A DNA stretch of 64,000 nt from Ixodes scapularis (GCF_016920785.2 NW_024609857.1:192647027-192711026); one strand, 5' to 3'; counted from the first letter of the stretch, positions 52,812 through 64,000 are shown. The notes: generated from the sequence alone by a model not told the origin. Translations and numbers: made by a program.

Positions 52812-55466
52812 TCAACAGAAGAACTGGTCGACAAGGGCACGCCGGGCCTCGTTGCTTTCTCCGCGGCCGGCTGCCATGGGCTCCACAGGAACCTCAGGCG
52901 GGATGGCAGTCCCTGGCATCGCGCAGGTGTATCTCTTGGCGAGATTGTGGAGCACGCAGCATGCCATGATGATGTCGCAGCATCCGCTTGGCTCCATGCG
53001 CAGCTCGGCGTGCAGGCAGTGGAACCTGCGCTTCAGCTGGCCTATTGTCCTGCGTGCATCATATGGACAGAATGAGTATTATTTATTTAAATAACACTAA
53101 TATATTAGGGCTGAGACTATTTCATACTTTCTGAATGCTGTAGCCTACCGAAAACCCGGCAATCATTTCTTATCATTGCCCAGATATATAACAGTATGTT
53201 TACATGTACACCATATTAAACTTCCCTCGACAAATGTTCCTCATAGCTGAGTGTAAGCGAAACACAGTTTCATACAAACAGTCGTTAACATTAGCAGTCC
53301 GAAGATGTCTGTCAACGACTTTCCTATAGCAACCCGAGCCCGGTGCAATTTGTCACATTTTTACGGCTAGTCCCAGCAGTGTGGAGTATTTTAGAATGTA
53401 TGACAAGTAGGCGTGTAATTTCTGTAAAGGTGGGGCCTGAAAAAAAGAACACGGCTTTGCATTTGTATCTTTTTGCTCTTCTGTATCCAGGTTGAACCAA
53501 AATATTGCCTTCCACACGTATGTAACAAATTCTGCCCCTAACGAACGAACAATGTGATATGTTCTCCAAAAAATATGTTGGAGAATATTTCACGTTTTTG
53601 TTTCTTGATACTATGCATGCGTTTTGCGTGTCTGCTTTATATGCAACACTGCAAATATATGTCTACGGTGCCCCCTTACGCAGGAGGCCCTTGGGCTGTA
53701 TAGGGGCACTGGAAAAGTACAATGAATAAATATATATTCTTGGGATAGTATTTTCTTTCTTCTCTCTTTAAATTCCGTGAAACCACTGTTTTCTGCTTGG
53801 TCTAGAAAACACAAAACTGTATGTAGGGGAGTTACAATTAACAGTGTCTTCTGTGCTATGACAACCAAACATTACGTTGTCTATTGGCATTCTTTTCAAT
53901 ATAGCAGCCCAGTAACCCACCACGATGCGTGACCTTGTCTTACCTTTCAACAATACTCCTTGTCGTGGTGTGTGCCGTGTTGCACCTGACTTCTGCTGCT
54001 GATGATGGCGACAGGAAGGGCGTCATCAGCCACGGCTGGCAGGTGTAGCCGCTGTCGCCGAGCAATAGGCCATCGTAGACGCCATCGGCCAGCTTGACTG
54101 ATAGTGTGCTCTCGGTGATAATCCGGGAGTCATGCGTGCTTCCTGGCCATCTCGCAACCACATTGCGTATGCGGCAGGATGCGTCAACTACCACCTGTAC
54201 GTTGATGGAATGCTACAGGTGGCGGTTCACGTACACCTCCTCGTGCACACGCGGTCCCTGGATTCGAATGTGGGTGCCATCAACAGCACCCACGACACAA
54301 GGGAACCCGGCTACGTCAAAGAACTGCTCCTGCAAGGCAGCACTCTCTGCGACGTCAGGCCACCTGCATTGCCAATACATTCACAAGTTAATTTCCAGCA
54401 CAATACCCGAGCATGCACATTTCTGCAAAGTTTAGCCAACAACATTCGTTTTTTTCTATTTTCAGTGTTCATCGTAAAAAAAATGACGTAAATATCGCCA
54501 AATGCCTCGACAAAACAAAATGTTCGAGAAAAAGAACGTGGGCCCACACCCCGGATCGAACCCCTGTCCACTTACGTATGAAGCAGACACCTTACCCCCT
54601 ATGCACGGTGTATGCCCTTATGCTTTGCCATCTTTTTCTTTTTTTCTTTTTTTTTTAAGCCTATGCTATGCCACCGCTTATAAAACACGTTGTAACCATT
54701 CGTGTTATAGGCTCCTTGCACTGACGTCACATCGCATACTTTTGAACACCAAGTAAAAGGAGGAGAGGGAAACTGCCTTTGTAAGAATGTTGAGTAACGA
54801 GTTAATCCTCTCTAATCATCTGGCAGGAGAATAGCAACGCCTGTGCAAACCCGGAAGGCAAAAAGGAGGATCCTGATAAGAGGGTAGCTCCTTCTTTCCC
54901 TTTTCTCTGGAGGGCAGTTTCGCGTAGTGCGTATAGCCCTTTCCGGCCGAGGTGCACGACGAAGTGCGTATAGCTTTACTCATAAACAAACTCAACACAA
55001 TCTGACTTTTCTTCTTTTTTTTTGACTCGGAACGCTCAGTAACTCTTTACCGTATGAAGTCTTACCGTATGAAGTCCCTTGCACGACGTGCCAGAGCTAC
55101 CGTGACCTGCCTCACGGAACCTCAAGCACTAGAGACTTGCACGTGGACGTAGTCGCCTGCAGTGATGAGGAAGTTGCCTGTGGCGTAGAATTGCAGAGCG
55201 ACGATCACCTGCTGCTCTGCGGACAGGGCGCAGCTGCGACGCGTCGACCGCTCCAAGTCCGGGCGCAGCGTCTCCGCGAGAAACATAATTCCCGCGCGAC
55301 CAAACCGGAATCGTTGCTGCAGCACATCCTCGTCGAATTCTTCCAGCGGATGGAGGCGGTCCCGGAACACACGCTGTCGTCCCAGCATGACGACAGCGTA
55401 CTGCGCGTACGCGTGGTCTCGTCGACGTCGACGCCTCGTCCCGTTCGACACCGTTTCCGTTATCAA
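52812..55466 (-). pseudogene. HARBI1-type PIF/Harbinger transposase, three exons, with two nonsense codons
   Basis: Minus strand. Exon 1 (55,466-55,066): 'FRFGRAGIMFLAETLRPDLE', 'ALSAEQQVIVALQFYATGNF', then a TGA where a Cys is expected (about 55,120), and 'ALARRARDFIR'. Exon 2 (54,363-53,944): 'CVVGAVDGTHIRIQGP' with the first Asp (54,279-54,281), a TAG in 'NRHL*HSINVQ', and 'LLLGDSGY' with the second Asp (54,054-54,056). The Glu of 'SIVER' is at 53,946-53,948, about 35 residues on. Exon 3 (53,049-52,812): 'QLKRRFHCLHAELRM', 'IIMACCVLHNLAKRY'. Splice sites (CG|GTAAGA, GCAG|GTGG, AG|GTAAGA, GCAG|GACA) keep frame, so the DDE core is otherwise whole. Apart from the two stops it reads well, so it decayed recently. 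Intron 1 carries a SINE. Confidence 0.85.
54487..54665 (-). mobile_element. tRNA-derived SINE, copy 3, in transposase intron 1
   Basis: The same tail (ATATCGCCAAATGCCTCGA on the plus strand) and B box (GGTTCGATCC inverse at about 54,553) as the 39.9- and 41.7-kb copies, but diverged and interrupted by a T-rich stretch at 54,630-54,656. Confidence 0.6.
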
Positions 55467-56072
55467 AGTACATATATCTCCGCAGATCAGTTGTTAGTAA
55501 GTCCGCAGTCGGTCGGTGGGCTAATTGGTGGATCGGTTGGGCAAACGGAATAGAGGGCAAACAGTTGAGATCAGCAGGAATCGTCGAAACGTGCGTCGCA
55601 GGGAACAAAAACGAGACTACAGCAGCGGCGTTGCCAGACTGGAAGGGACACGGGAAAGTTATGCGTTGTTTATGGCGAAACATATTGAAGGAAATGTTTC
55701 TTACGTTTTCGAATATTCGTCGACAAACTCTAGCATGGTAGCTAAAATTTCTTCGTAGCATCTGAAGCAAATAAATTGGTCTTCAAGTACAACATTACTA
55801 TATTTTGACTTAAAATACCATACTATATCGATCATAACCAGCAGAAAAAGGGGATAAACAAAATGACTGGCTTGTTTCACCGATAGATGACGCATCTTAC
55901 TGCCCAATCAAAAATAATTATTGTGGTTTTATATCCAGCCGTTTATTACAGTACCTACCCAAGCAGCACGTTGTGAATGGGCCATCGCTGGCAAGTGTAC
56001 TATGGCCAACCAGATTTTCGAAGGCCCAAACTTGGCCAAAGTGCTCGGCAATAGAAGTGTTTTCGTCCTGGT
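55467..56072. other. Upstream of the HARBI1-like gene; no gene seen
   Basis: Expected promoter and terminal part of the Harbinger element. No terminal inverted repeat could be matched to the left side. Confidence 0.3.
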
Positions 56073-56350
56073 CTGGTGACTTGCCATTCACTTTATGCCA
56101 GTCGCTGGCCATTCACTATAGGCCAGTGACTGGCCATTCACTTTAGACCAGTGGCTGGCCATTCATCTTTGTCCAGTGGCTGGCCATTCAATTTAGGTTA
56201 GAGAATGGCTATTCACCTTTGGTCAGTGACTGGCCATTCACATTTGGCCAGTGACTAGCCATTCACTTTAGGCCAGTGACTTGCCATTCACCTTTGGCCA
56301 GTCACTTTCGGCCAGACACTGGCCATTGACTTCCGGCCAGTCACTGGCCG
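56073..56350. repeat. 25-bp minisatellite, TGGCCA-rich, about 10 units
   Basis: Tandem units of the form CCATTCACTTTAGGCCAGTGACTGG, most exactly 25 bp long, with 2-6 differences each. The last two units degenerate. Units contain the palindromic TGGCCA. Not a multiple of three, so non-coding. Confidence 0.88.
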
Positions 56351-56681
56351 AAAGTGGCTGTAGTTATACACTTAACACATAATTTATCACAGACTGCCTC
56401 AGTGTTTCTCAAAAGACTGTCAAGAGATTCGGGAGGTCAAGTTTTAGAACTCAACCCCAGAAACTCTTACATAGTAATGACACGCGAAGCTGCTGCAAAA
56501 CTGCTCAATATTTATTGGACTTTTTGAGTACTAAGTCTTACGACGCTGGTTGCGACCACCCTTCCAGTCGTCGTAGGTTCAGGGATGGTATGTTGTCCCA
56601 CCATTAAGATCCCCCGGTAGTGCAGCAGTAAAAAAAAAAAAATAGAAAGAAGTAACTTTAGGTGAAGGGACATTGCAACAA
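56351..56681. other. No gene seen
   Basis: About 330 bp without ORF or repeat I recognise, apart from an A13 run at about 56,630. Confidence 0.3.
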
Positions 56682-56810
56682 TAGAGTTTTAGTAGATCGT
56701 TCCGATACCTCCGATAGCCCCGATGACGATACAATGCATGCGCACGGGAGACGGTGGCGGAGTATCGGGTATCGTTATCGGAGTCATGGGAGCGATCTAC
56801 TAAAACTCTA
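56682..56810. mobile_element. MITE, AGTTTTAGTAGATCG family, copy 2
   Basis: 129 bp with perfect 18-bp TIR TAGAGTTTTAGTAGATCG. The middle is also palindrome-like around GATACC/GGTATC words. The outer TA on both sides fits a Tc1/mariner-type TA duplication. Relative of 1133-1448. Confidence 0.75.
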
Positions 56811-56954
56811 CTGTTCAGTTACAATATTTTTCACTTTACACAAGCTTACTGGCACTAATGGGAAAGAGAAGCCTTGAGTACACAGAAAAGGTTTTTACAC
56901 ACTTAAGGGTGTAAATCAGTTGGTCCCTGGGCTAACACCCTTATGGTGTTCAGG
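56811..56954. other. Unassigned
   Basis: Short spacer between the MITE and the hairpin cluster; contains AACACCC/GGGTGTT words related to the next hairpin. Confidence 0.3.
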
Positions 56955-57147
56955 CAAGCACCCTTCACAAAGGGTGCTTGATAACACCCTTGGTGAAGGG
57001 TGCTTGGCATGAAATGGGCACCTGCTGGGGTGGCCCAGTGGATGCTGGGCCACCCCAGCCAATCTGGCGCCGGGAGAGTATCATGCGACGTTTTGGTTAT
57101 GTGGAGTTCAAGGTCACATGACACTCTCTCGACGCTGGATTGGCTGG
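56955..57147. repeat. Cluster of perfect hairpins and a 93-bp foldback
   Basis: Three structures in a row: 56,955-56,980 (11-bp arms CAAGCACCCTT, 4-nt loop); 57,024-57,059 (15-bp perfect arms GCTGGGGTGGCCCAG, 6-nt loop); and 57,055-57,147 (about 35-bp arms starting CCAGCCAATC and ending GATTGGCTGG, about 22-nt loop). Probably a small MITE; a hairpin RNA is possible if transcribed. Confidence 0.7.
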
Positions 57148-58230
57148 TAGCGTCCGCCGCGCTCGGACGAAGGGTGAAATGAAGTATAGACCCCATTGAA
57201 CATTTCATTGGAATATGTCCAATACACATATCAGAACTTGTAAATTGTACGAAAATTATATATGGTATTGCATATTCTTATATTATTATTATATGATTTA
57301 CAGCTTTTCATGTTTACTGAACATATTTACACTTTTTTCACTTAGAGGGATTGCCACATCACCACATACGAGGCACGTGATTAAGAAATAATGAGTCACA
57401 CTAAACACAACTCACTTCATGAAAAAGTAATACAAAAGAGCTCCATGCAAGCCGCATCATAATCCCGTGGGCACTTGGGAAGTGTTACGGCACCCCCCTT
57501 GCTCGAACTCTAAGTGAGCAAGCAGTGGCCTTAAGCATCGCACTGCACGGCTGAACCATTGTGAACATCATGCATGGTCTACCACAAACGAAGCATGTAG
57601 AGGTTTCCTGTTTGGAGATCAAGTGACATCTTTTGTTTGTCTCAGAGGATTGCAGGCAACACGCTTCGCATATCACTTGCCTCCTACGCGCATCTGTTTA
57701 CTAATTGGAAGCAGGGTAGAGGGGGGTTTTTTAGCCCTTGACTGAACCGCAACAGCATTTGATTAGGTGAAGCTCATTATGCCATCAATTAGAATGTGTT
57801 AAATTGAACATTTATTGAACCGAGAAATGGGAAATCCAATGTATGCCATTCCATGAAATAAAAAATGCTATCTGCAAACATGTAATGAAAGATATTACAG
57901 AATGAACTTGTACTCTACGGCAAAAAAGCAAACGTTACAGTAGAAGACGCTATCCTCTTGCTCACGTACAAAGAAAATTATAAAGTTCTGGAAGACGACT
58001 ATGGATAAGGAACTCATACAGCTAAATTCTAAGCACCTCGTCTACAGGAGGGCAGCATTAGTTATCACAGAAAGTGCCCAACATTGAAAGAAAGGAAAAG
58101 AAATCATGCCTTCATAAAACCTTCTATCATTCATTCTGGAAGCAAAATAAAAATTAATTTGATAATATTGGCGAGAAAGTGGATCATACACTTTTAAAAC
58201 GGCTCACAAAACATCTCTTCAACCACATAC
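57148..58230. other. No gene seen; probable intron or flank of the 58.2-kb exon
   Basis: AT-rich, lies downstream of the donor site of the minus-strand exon. No further exon recognised. Confidence 0.3.
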
Positions 58231-58509
58231 CTTTCTACAAACTTTGTTCAAAAATTTAACTACGACTGTCCTTGGATTGGTGTCGCCCAAGCCAAGGAAA
58301 ATCCACTCCAGAGCAGCCAGTGTGTTGGAGGCCTTGCATTCGTACTGGATGCTGAAAAGCCAATATGCTGCCAACAACATGCACAGCCCCTCTTCTGCAT
58401 TAAAAACGAAAAACAAGAGCTCACGATCCTGAACAAGGTGAAGAAAGTCTGCATCGTCCAGCTCTTGCTTGTAGTAGAGGACAGATGGTGCGGGTGTGGT
58501 GTTCTCGTC
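58231..58509 (-). CDS. Internal exon of an unknown gene
   Basis: Minus strand. An acceptor with a good pyrimidine tract (TTTTACCTAACGCAG|GAC) and donor AAAG|GTATGT enclose exactly 93 codons, open and phase 0 at both ends. The protein starts 'DENTTPAPSVLYYKQELDDA', continues 'LLFFVFNAEEGLCMLLAAYW', and ends 'FLNKVCRK'. It has one hydrophobic stretch around 'LCMLLAAYWLF'. I do not recognise the family. The acidic start and compact alpha/beta look argue for a real domain. Neighbouring exons could not be found. It could belong to a host gene or to a multicopy element-borne gene. Confidence 0.5.
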
Positions 58510-61475
58510 CTGCGTTAGGTAAAAGGATAAAGCAAAACATATTTTAATGTAGAAGGCCAAAACATGTTTGCTCTTGTCAACTGCTATTATTCGCTGCAGT
58601 TAAGGCCATGAGCATCAGCCTGCACACAGGCATACAGTGCTTCTGTTGCAACAAGTAACCGGCGTCTGCAGCAATGTAAAACGAATGAAGAATTACAATC
58701 GGGGCAACATCACAACATGCAAGCATTGCGATGTAATCTTAGGGGCACTTGTGAGTATCTCTATTTCTGTACCGAAATGCATTTACGAAGTCTATTTGTG
58801 TTTCAGTAATTAAATACTTTTGCGATGTATTATGATACGCAGCTAGACTTATGTATCTTGTAACATTTATTGTTAGAAATGAGCTGACAGGTTTGGAGAT
58901 AAAAAAAGCCACGGAAAAATCCGACGCATCACTGGTTTATTTTCGCAATGAGTGATTTCTTGCTTTGCTCTCACTTTTAACTTCTACAGCGGCCGGTTTT
59001 CTTTCTGCTGACAGCAGCCTTCCTCTGTACATTTGAGGTTATTGTATGGGTAAGAGGCCACCAACAGATGCAGATGAAAAACAATATGTCTAAAAGAAGA
59101 AGGCAAAAAGCAGGGACGTTTGGGCAGACACGCTTTGTCAGGCGGCGTCATCGGTCGCCAGCATTCAATAAATGCGAAAATGGGTTCTTTTCGGTACCAG
59201 CGAACATAGTCAAGGAAAGTCAAGTTGCAAAAAAAAAAAAAAAAAAAGGCACAAACACCGACAGAAGACAGGGAGCTTAGGTGCTACAATCTATGTTTGC
59301 CACAGACTCACCCTTCTCACCTCGCCACCCTGCGTTTATGAACCGTATAAGGCTCACGACTTACCATAACGGTACATGCCAATATTTGTCCCATGGCCAA
59401 TGTTAATTTTTTTGCCTCCTCCTCTACACTGAAAAACCCAAAGATAAAGATTACAGAAAACAACCAACATAAAAATGTTTCGCATGTGGCTGTAGAAATT
59501 AATTTTCAAGGGCTACATTTTAAGTACAGTCGCTGGCAATATGAACTCCCCCGTCCGACAACCAACCGGTGCAGCAAGTATCCAGCATGCAGCGTGTCGA
59601 GGTTGACGGCTGCGGTTTTCAACGGAGGAGGGGGTGATTACACATTAAAACGTGCTCATGATAATATATTTCTACAGCTAGCTATGATACATTGTTGCGT
59701 TTGCACGTCAATGCACCCCTCGAATCCGTTACAGACAAAGGTATTCTGACAAAATATACAATGAGCTGTCTGCGTCAAGAGAAGAGCAATCTCGGTGGCC
59801 CAAAAGGTAACCTGCGGCTGCTGGATGACTTCATGTAAACGGACCCAGAATTCACGGGCTTGGAGAGAGGTGCAGAAACTATGTGACATTCAACTGAAAA
59901 GTTAATAAGCTCAAATTATTATCCATTTTAAGCGAAAATCCATTATTCGCACATGCCTATTATTTTCACAATGCAGCCAAAGGCGAACCAAGTAGTCGTC
60001 CGTTGATTTATTGACGAATAGAATACACTTTGAGTACCAAACTGGATGCTTTGCTTATGTTTGGAAGGTTGCAATGACAAATGCAATACCTAATTGGGTA
60101 AAAAGCAAAGTTTTGTAACAATTATGTGCATGATTACATTCTACAAGTCGTTTTACGTGTATACACTCTGCACAGCATTCTATTTGAAAGCTAACAAAGT
60201 TTTGAAAAAAAGGCCGTGAGAGTTCTGTCGATGTCTTCATTGCGTGTTCGTGGGACTCGGCGGACATTAATAAAGGGGATAACTGTCACAGTACGTTGAC
60301 TAATTGACTGAAATTTGTTAGCTTTGTAATTCATGGCTTTATGGACCATGTTACAACTGCAGTGTTAAAAGCCAGTCAATATTAAAGGCTATCCCTATTT
60401 AAACCATTCACAAAAAGCCAAGCGGCTTGGAGGTATTCATTGTCCAACTTTTGCGTTTTTAATGTCGGATGCAAAAACCGGGCTCAGCTTGAGCTCAAGA
60501 TTTCGTGCCGTTATTAATGGGCAGAAGAGTCCCCTAGTCATACCGGGTACGTCGTCACTATCTCGACAGTGTGTCCTTGACGGAAGCATCGGCGTCATAC
60601 TTCCAGGATAGTGAAGGTGCGTCCGAAGCAACCAAGTCCGCACGGCATGCTGAGGCCTTCTGAGCGCAAGACTTTGGAATTGGGCGACGAAAAGGCAGAT
60701 TTTTAGCACTGAATATATCGAAACTTGTTACCATTCGCAAATTGTGTCAATTGTGTTGGTCTTTAACATTCACTGCCTCTGAAACTAGAATTAAAACATA
60801 CCCCATAAAACCATTATTAAAAATGTTGGTTAATTAGTTTTAAATAACATACTGCTAAGGGTTTTCCCCTTATGCAATGTCCTCTGAGCCCCGCAAACAC
60901 ACATTGAAGTCAACATCCAAGTAACACTCACACCGCGTTTTTTTTTACTTTGTTCGAATCAAAATAGAAAGCTTTGTATTTATGTATCTATAAATATTAT
61001 AAATACCGGGTGCATGTGCATGCAGCCGTGCACCATCCCACTATAGAGGTCCACTTTTTTCTGAAGTAAAGCTGGATCAAACGGACAAGGCCAGGTTTAC
61101 ATAAACCCCCAGCACTGCATGCACCAAAGACTGCCAAACATGATTGGTCACCTCAAAGAACACTCTGCGCGGCTTGAAAATAGCAGCTTGCGGTCTTTGA
61201 CGGTGAGTCTACTCGCTTGGTGCAGCTGGGACCTGCAATAAATTCAATACCGCTTGCCATATCCCACAAAGTAACGAAGAAAAGCCAGTAATACATAAGT
61301 CTACAGCACGACGTGTCCCAAGGACCGCTAGAAATTCTCGCTCGACTCATAGAACACTTCATGCGACAAAACCCTGCATTAAGGACCGATTGAACTTAGT
61401 ATAAATGTTGCAGAAAATAAGGATCTGTATTCAGATGTGTCAAAACACGTGATCTAATGTAATAGTTGTGTGGCC
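58510..61475. other. No gene certain (3.0 kb)
   Basis: Contains several short ORFs (for example near 59,660-59,890, 60,440-60,740 and 61,150-61,360, minus) that could hide exons, but none has both splice signals and a domain. There is an A19 run at 59,229-59,247. The region may include the upstream introns of the 58.2-kb exon. Confidence 0.3.
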
Positions 61476-62338
61476 TTAAAGGGGTAGGGAAACAAAATTT
61501 CAGCGATCATTTTCTAGCTTTAATGTTTTGCCTGTTGCACCCTAACCTCAAAAACACCAGTCTTTCGTTGAAAAGCACAAGAAAACTAACTTTAAAGCTA
61601 AATAAACGATCTTCAATGTGCGCCTGGAGGATGCATGCGGAGCCTATTTGGGAGGTAGTCTAAAAACATTGTGGAATCTGCTACGTAGTCGTGACGTTGA
61701 AGATTGCTTCGGAGCAGCGCCGCTCTTTGGCATTTCAACGTTTTCCTTCTTAGCTTTCCTCCTGAACTCACAAATCGCGCATTGTACCAAGCGGTCCAAG
61801 AAGACGGAACGGAAGAACTCCCCTCTTTCTCGCACCCTCGTTCGTGCAACCGGACACCGCCATTCTCCCCCTAGAAGATTAGCCCGTCGCTCAAAACTCG
61901 AACAACAGTTGCTTTCCGCACCTCGTTCAGCACTAAGCTGAGAGTGTTGTGGAAGCTACGTGCTCCTTGGGCCAGCCACACGCTCGTCACCCCACGGGTA
62001 CTTCGAACGGCTCGGTTGTAACGCTGACGCTATTGACATTACCGCAACGCTGACAACGCCACCAAGGGCAAAGCTCATAATCACGCCTGCCTTGCTACGT
62101 CACGAACGCGGGGTATCTTTTCTTTCTGTTTTTGTTTGCGCCGGATATCCCATGACGCATCGCGCTCTCCGTTCGCTTCTCTTCGAGCGCTTGCTCGAGT
62201 GCACCGTTTGGAACAAAAAATATAGCCGATCGTTCAAAATACAAACGTGCGATTATCATTTACGTTTATTGTCCGTCATGCTTGACTCATTTACCAACGA
62301 AATCTGAATATTTCAATTTTTGTTTCCGTACCCTTTAA
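61476..62338. mobile_element. TTAA MITE, AAAGGGGTAGGGAAAC family, copy 1
   Basis: Starts TTAAAGGGGTAGGGAAAC and ends GTTTCCGTACCCTTTAA (inverse, one base shorter). 863 bp. It is nearly collinear with the next copy, including an 80-codon open stretch at about 62,050-62,300 that is probably fortuitous. Confidence 0.85.
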
Positions 62339-63216
62339 AAGGGTAGGGAAACGAAATATCAGCGCTCATTTTCTAGCTTGAATGTGTTGCATGTTGTACC
62401 CTAGCCTCAAAAAGACCAGTCTTCCGTTGAAAGGCACAAGAAAATTAATTTTAAAGCTAAATAAACGATCTCTCAATGTGCAGCTGGTGGATGCGTGCGG
62501 AGCCAATTTGAGAGGTAATCTAGCAACAATGAGGAACGTGCTAAGTAGTCGTGACGTAGCAGATTCCTTCGGAGCAGCGCCGCCCTTTGGAATTTCAAAA
62601 TTTTATTTCTTAGCTCTCCTCCTGGCTCAACTCACAAATCGCGCATTGTACCAAACGGTCCAAGAAGACGGAAAGGAAGGGCTTCCCTCTTTCTCGGACC
62701 CCCCTTCGTGCAACCGGAAACAGTCATTCTCCCCCTAGATTAGCCCGTCGCTCAAAACTCGGACAAAAGTTGCTTTCCCCATCCCGTTCAGCCCTAAGCT
62801 GACAGTGTTGTGGAAGCTACGTGCTCCTTGGGCCAGCCCACGTGGGCCAGCCACACGCTCGTCACGCCACGGGTACTTCGAACGGCTCGGTTGTAACGCG
62901 CTGACGCTATTGACACCACCACAACGCTGACAATGCCACCAAGGGCAAAGCTCATAACCACGCCTGCCTTGCTACTCGACGAACGCGGGGAATCTTTTCG
63001 TTCTGTTTTTGTTTGCGCCGGATATCCCATGACGCATCGCGCTCTCCGTTCGCTTCTCTTCGAGCGCTTGTTGGAGTGCACCGTTTGGAACGAAAAATAT
63101 AGCCAGTCGTTCAAAATACAAACGTGCGATTATCATTTACGGTTATTATCCACCATGCTTGACTCACTTCCCAACGAAATTTGAATATTTCAATTTTTGT
63201 TTCCGTACCCCTTTAA
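62335..63216. mobile_element. TTAA MITE, AAAGGGGTAGGGAAAC family, copy 2
   Basis: Head-to-tail with copy 1, sharing the TTAA at 62,335-62,338. Ends GTTTCCGTACCCCTTTAA at 63,216. 882 bp. Differences from copy 1 are spread evenly, with small indels. Confidence 0.85.
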
Positions 63217-64000
63217 AGAACACAACTGTGATGATGAATTAATGAATGATGATGATGAAATAATTTTGACTAAAGAGAGTGACCACAAGTGTATACTGAA
63301 AGAATCATTAACAGTGATGAAACCTAGAAATCTATTAGTGCCTTCCCTGTGTTTTGCCATCGAGTGGAAGAAGTTTCTTGGCCTATATTTTTGTTAGTAA
63401 CAGGTGTGATGCGTCCGTCTCTTTTTTTTAAATCTTGATGTTGTGCATATTTTTTATTTCCTAGGTTGAAAGCTCAAGGCATTCCCTGTTGTTTGTTCAA
63501 TTACATTTACTCAAATGTTAGTAGGTTGCTTTTTTATGTTTACTGTCCTTGGGTATGTCAGGGGTTCTGAACAGTAAAACGCTGTAAGGCCCAGGAAGGA
63601 ATGCCCTTTGTAAAGTGGTGGCAAGCAGAAGAGAAATTGTAAAGACTGACTTCATGTCTTTCCTTACGTTTTCTTTCTTGGGTCGCCTATTCATTTTTTC
63701 CCCATTAATACTCAGCTGTGTTTGATAGTTCTCTGCGTTTGTGTCATCCTTCAGAGAACCCGTCTTTAATAAATTATGTGTTTAGCCTGTTTAGCTAGCT
63801 TGCACCCTCGTTTTTTTTATTAATAAATTACTGTAGGATTCAACTGCAAGCACGGTGTTAATACAAACTAATAAGTAGCAGCATACTTTTATTGACTTGT
63901 GCTGATGATTGGACTAGTTAGTAGCCAATTATTGAAAAGAAATCATGAAGAATATGGGAACGGAGGATATGAACACAACACAGCGCTGTGTTGATCTCCT
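63217..64000. other. No gene seen
   Basis: AT-rich, with AATAAA-like words near 63,765 and 63,820; could be a 3' UTR of something upstream, but no coding frame is attached. Confidence 0.3.

Noticed and set aside
55129..55770. Second long minus-strand ORF over the HARBI1 exon 1
   Set aside because: A shifted frame of the transposase exon; the other frame carries the HARBI1 motifs.
61960..63184. ORFs conserved between the two AAAGGGGTAGGG MITE copies
   Set aside because: Similarity is explained by recent copying; frames differ in start and length and show no domain, so coding is unlikely.

Overview
The window is a repeat-dense, intron-bearing animal genome segment, most likely from an arachnid and probably a hard tick. 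I infer this from a cytosolic sulfotransferase of the expanded tick type, GT-AG splice signals, a CR1-group LINE, Penelope, Ty3/gypsy, PIF/Harbinger and mariner elements together, and tRNA-derived SINEs. There is no operon structure and no prokaryotic signal. Most of the sequence is transposon-derived. Host coding sequence is limited to one intact sulfotransferase gene (24.2-25.1 kb, minus) and a few isolated exons.

Layout. 0-6.8 kb: a gag fragment, a foldback MITE (short non-autonomous DNA transposon), a LINE 3' fragment, a 580-bp TTAA MITE and a decayed sulfotransferase pseudogene. 6.8-17.55 kb: one old minus-strand Ty3/gypsy element bounded by 183-bp LTRs. It was later split by two insertions of a GC-rich repeat packed with CACGTG palindromes and by a 3.5-kb DNA transposon with about 0.83-kb terminal inverted repeats. 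17.6-24.1 kb: mostly anonymous, with small gypsy and LINE scraps. 24.2-25.1 kb: the intact sulfotransferase. 26-27.7 kb: mariner and Penelope remnants. 28.87-36.43 kb: a duplicated 1.3-kb segment. The first copy carries an apparently full-length CR1-group LINE (29.69-34.26 kb) and the second copy preserves the empty site. 38-42.7 kb: a foldback element and a second tandem duplication carrying the first exon of a Tudor-like gene, intact in one copy and stopped in the other. 42.7-46.2 kb: SINE, hAT-type MITE, foldback and Penelope pieces. 46.15-46.93 kb: a THAP-domain exon cut by a TTAA MITE. 48.15-55.47 kb: a PIF/Harbinger gene pair, Myb/SANT-like protein (plus) converging on a HARBI1-type transposase (minus), both spliceable but carrying nonsense codons. 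56-57.2 kb: a minisatellite, a small MITE and strong hairpins. 58.2-58.5 kb: one well-spliced exon of unknown function. 61.5-63.2 kb: two head-to-tail TTAA MITEs sharing one TTAA.

The most striking unit is the LINE. It has in-frame 285-bp 5' monomers that each carry a TATA box, an ORF1 opening with a 2A-like GDIETNPGP peptide, and an ORF2 that lies in the same frame as ORF1 behind a single TAA followed by CTAG. ORF2 has no ATG upstream of its first conserved endonuclease motif. Together these suggest expression by ribosomal stop-carry-on plus stop-codon readthrough. Superfamily and organism assignments come from recognition only; no database search was run.
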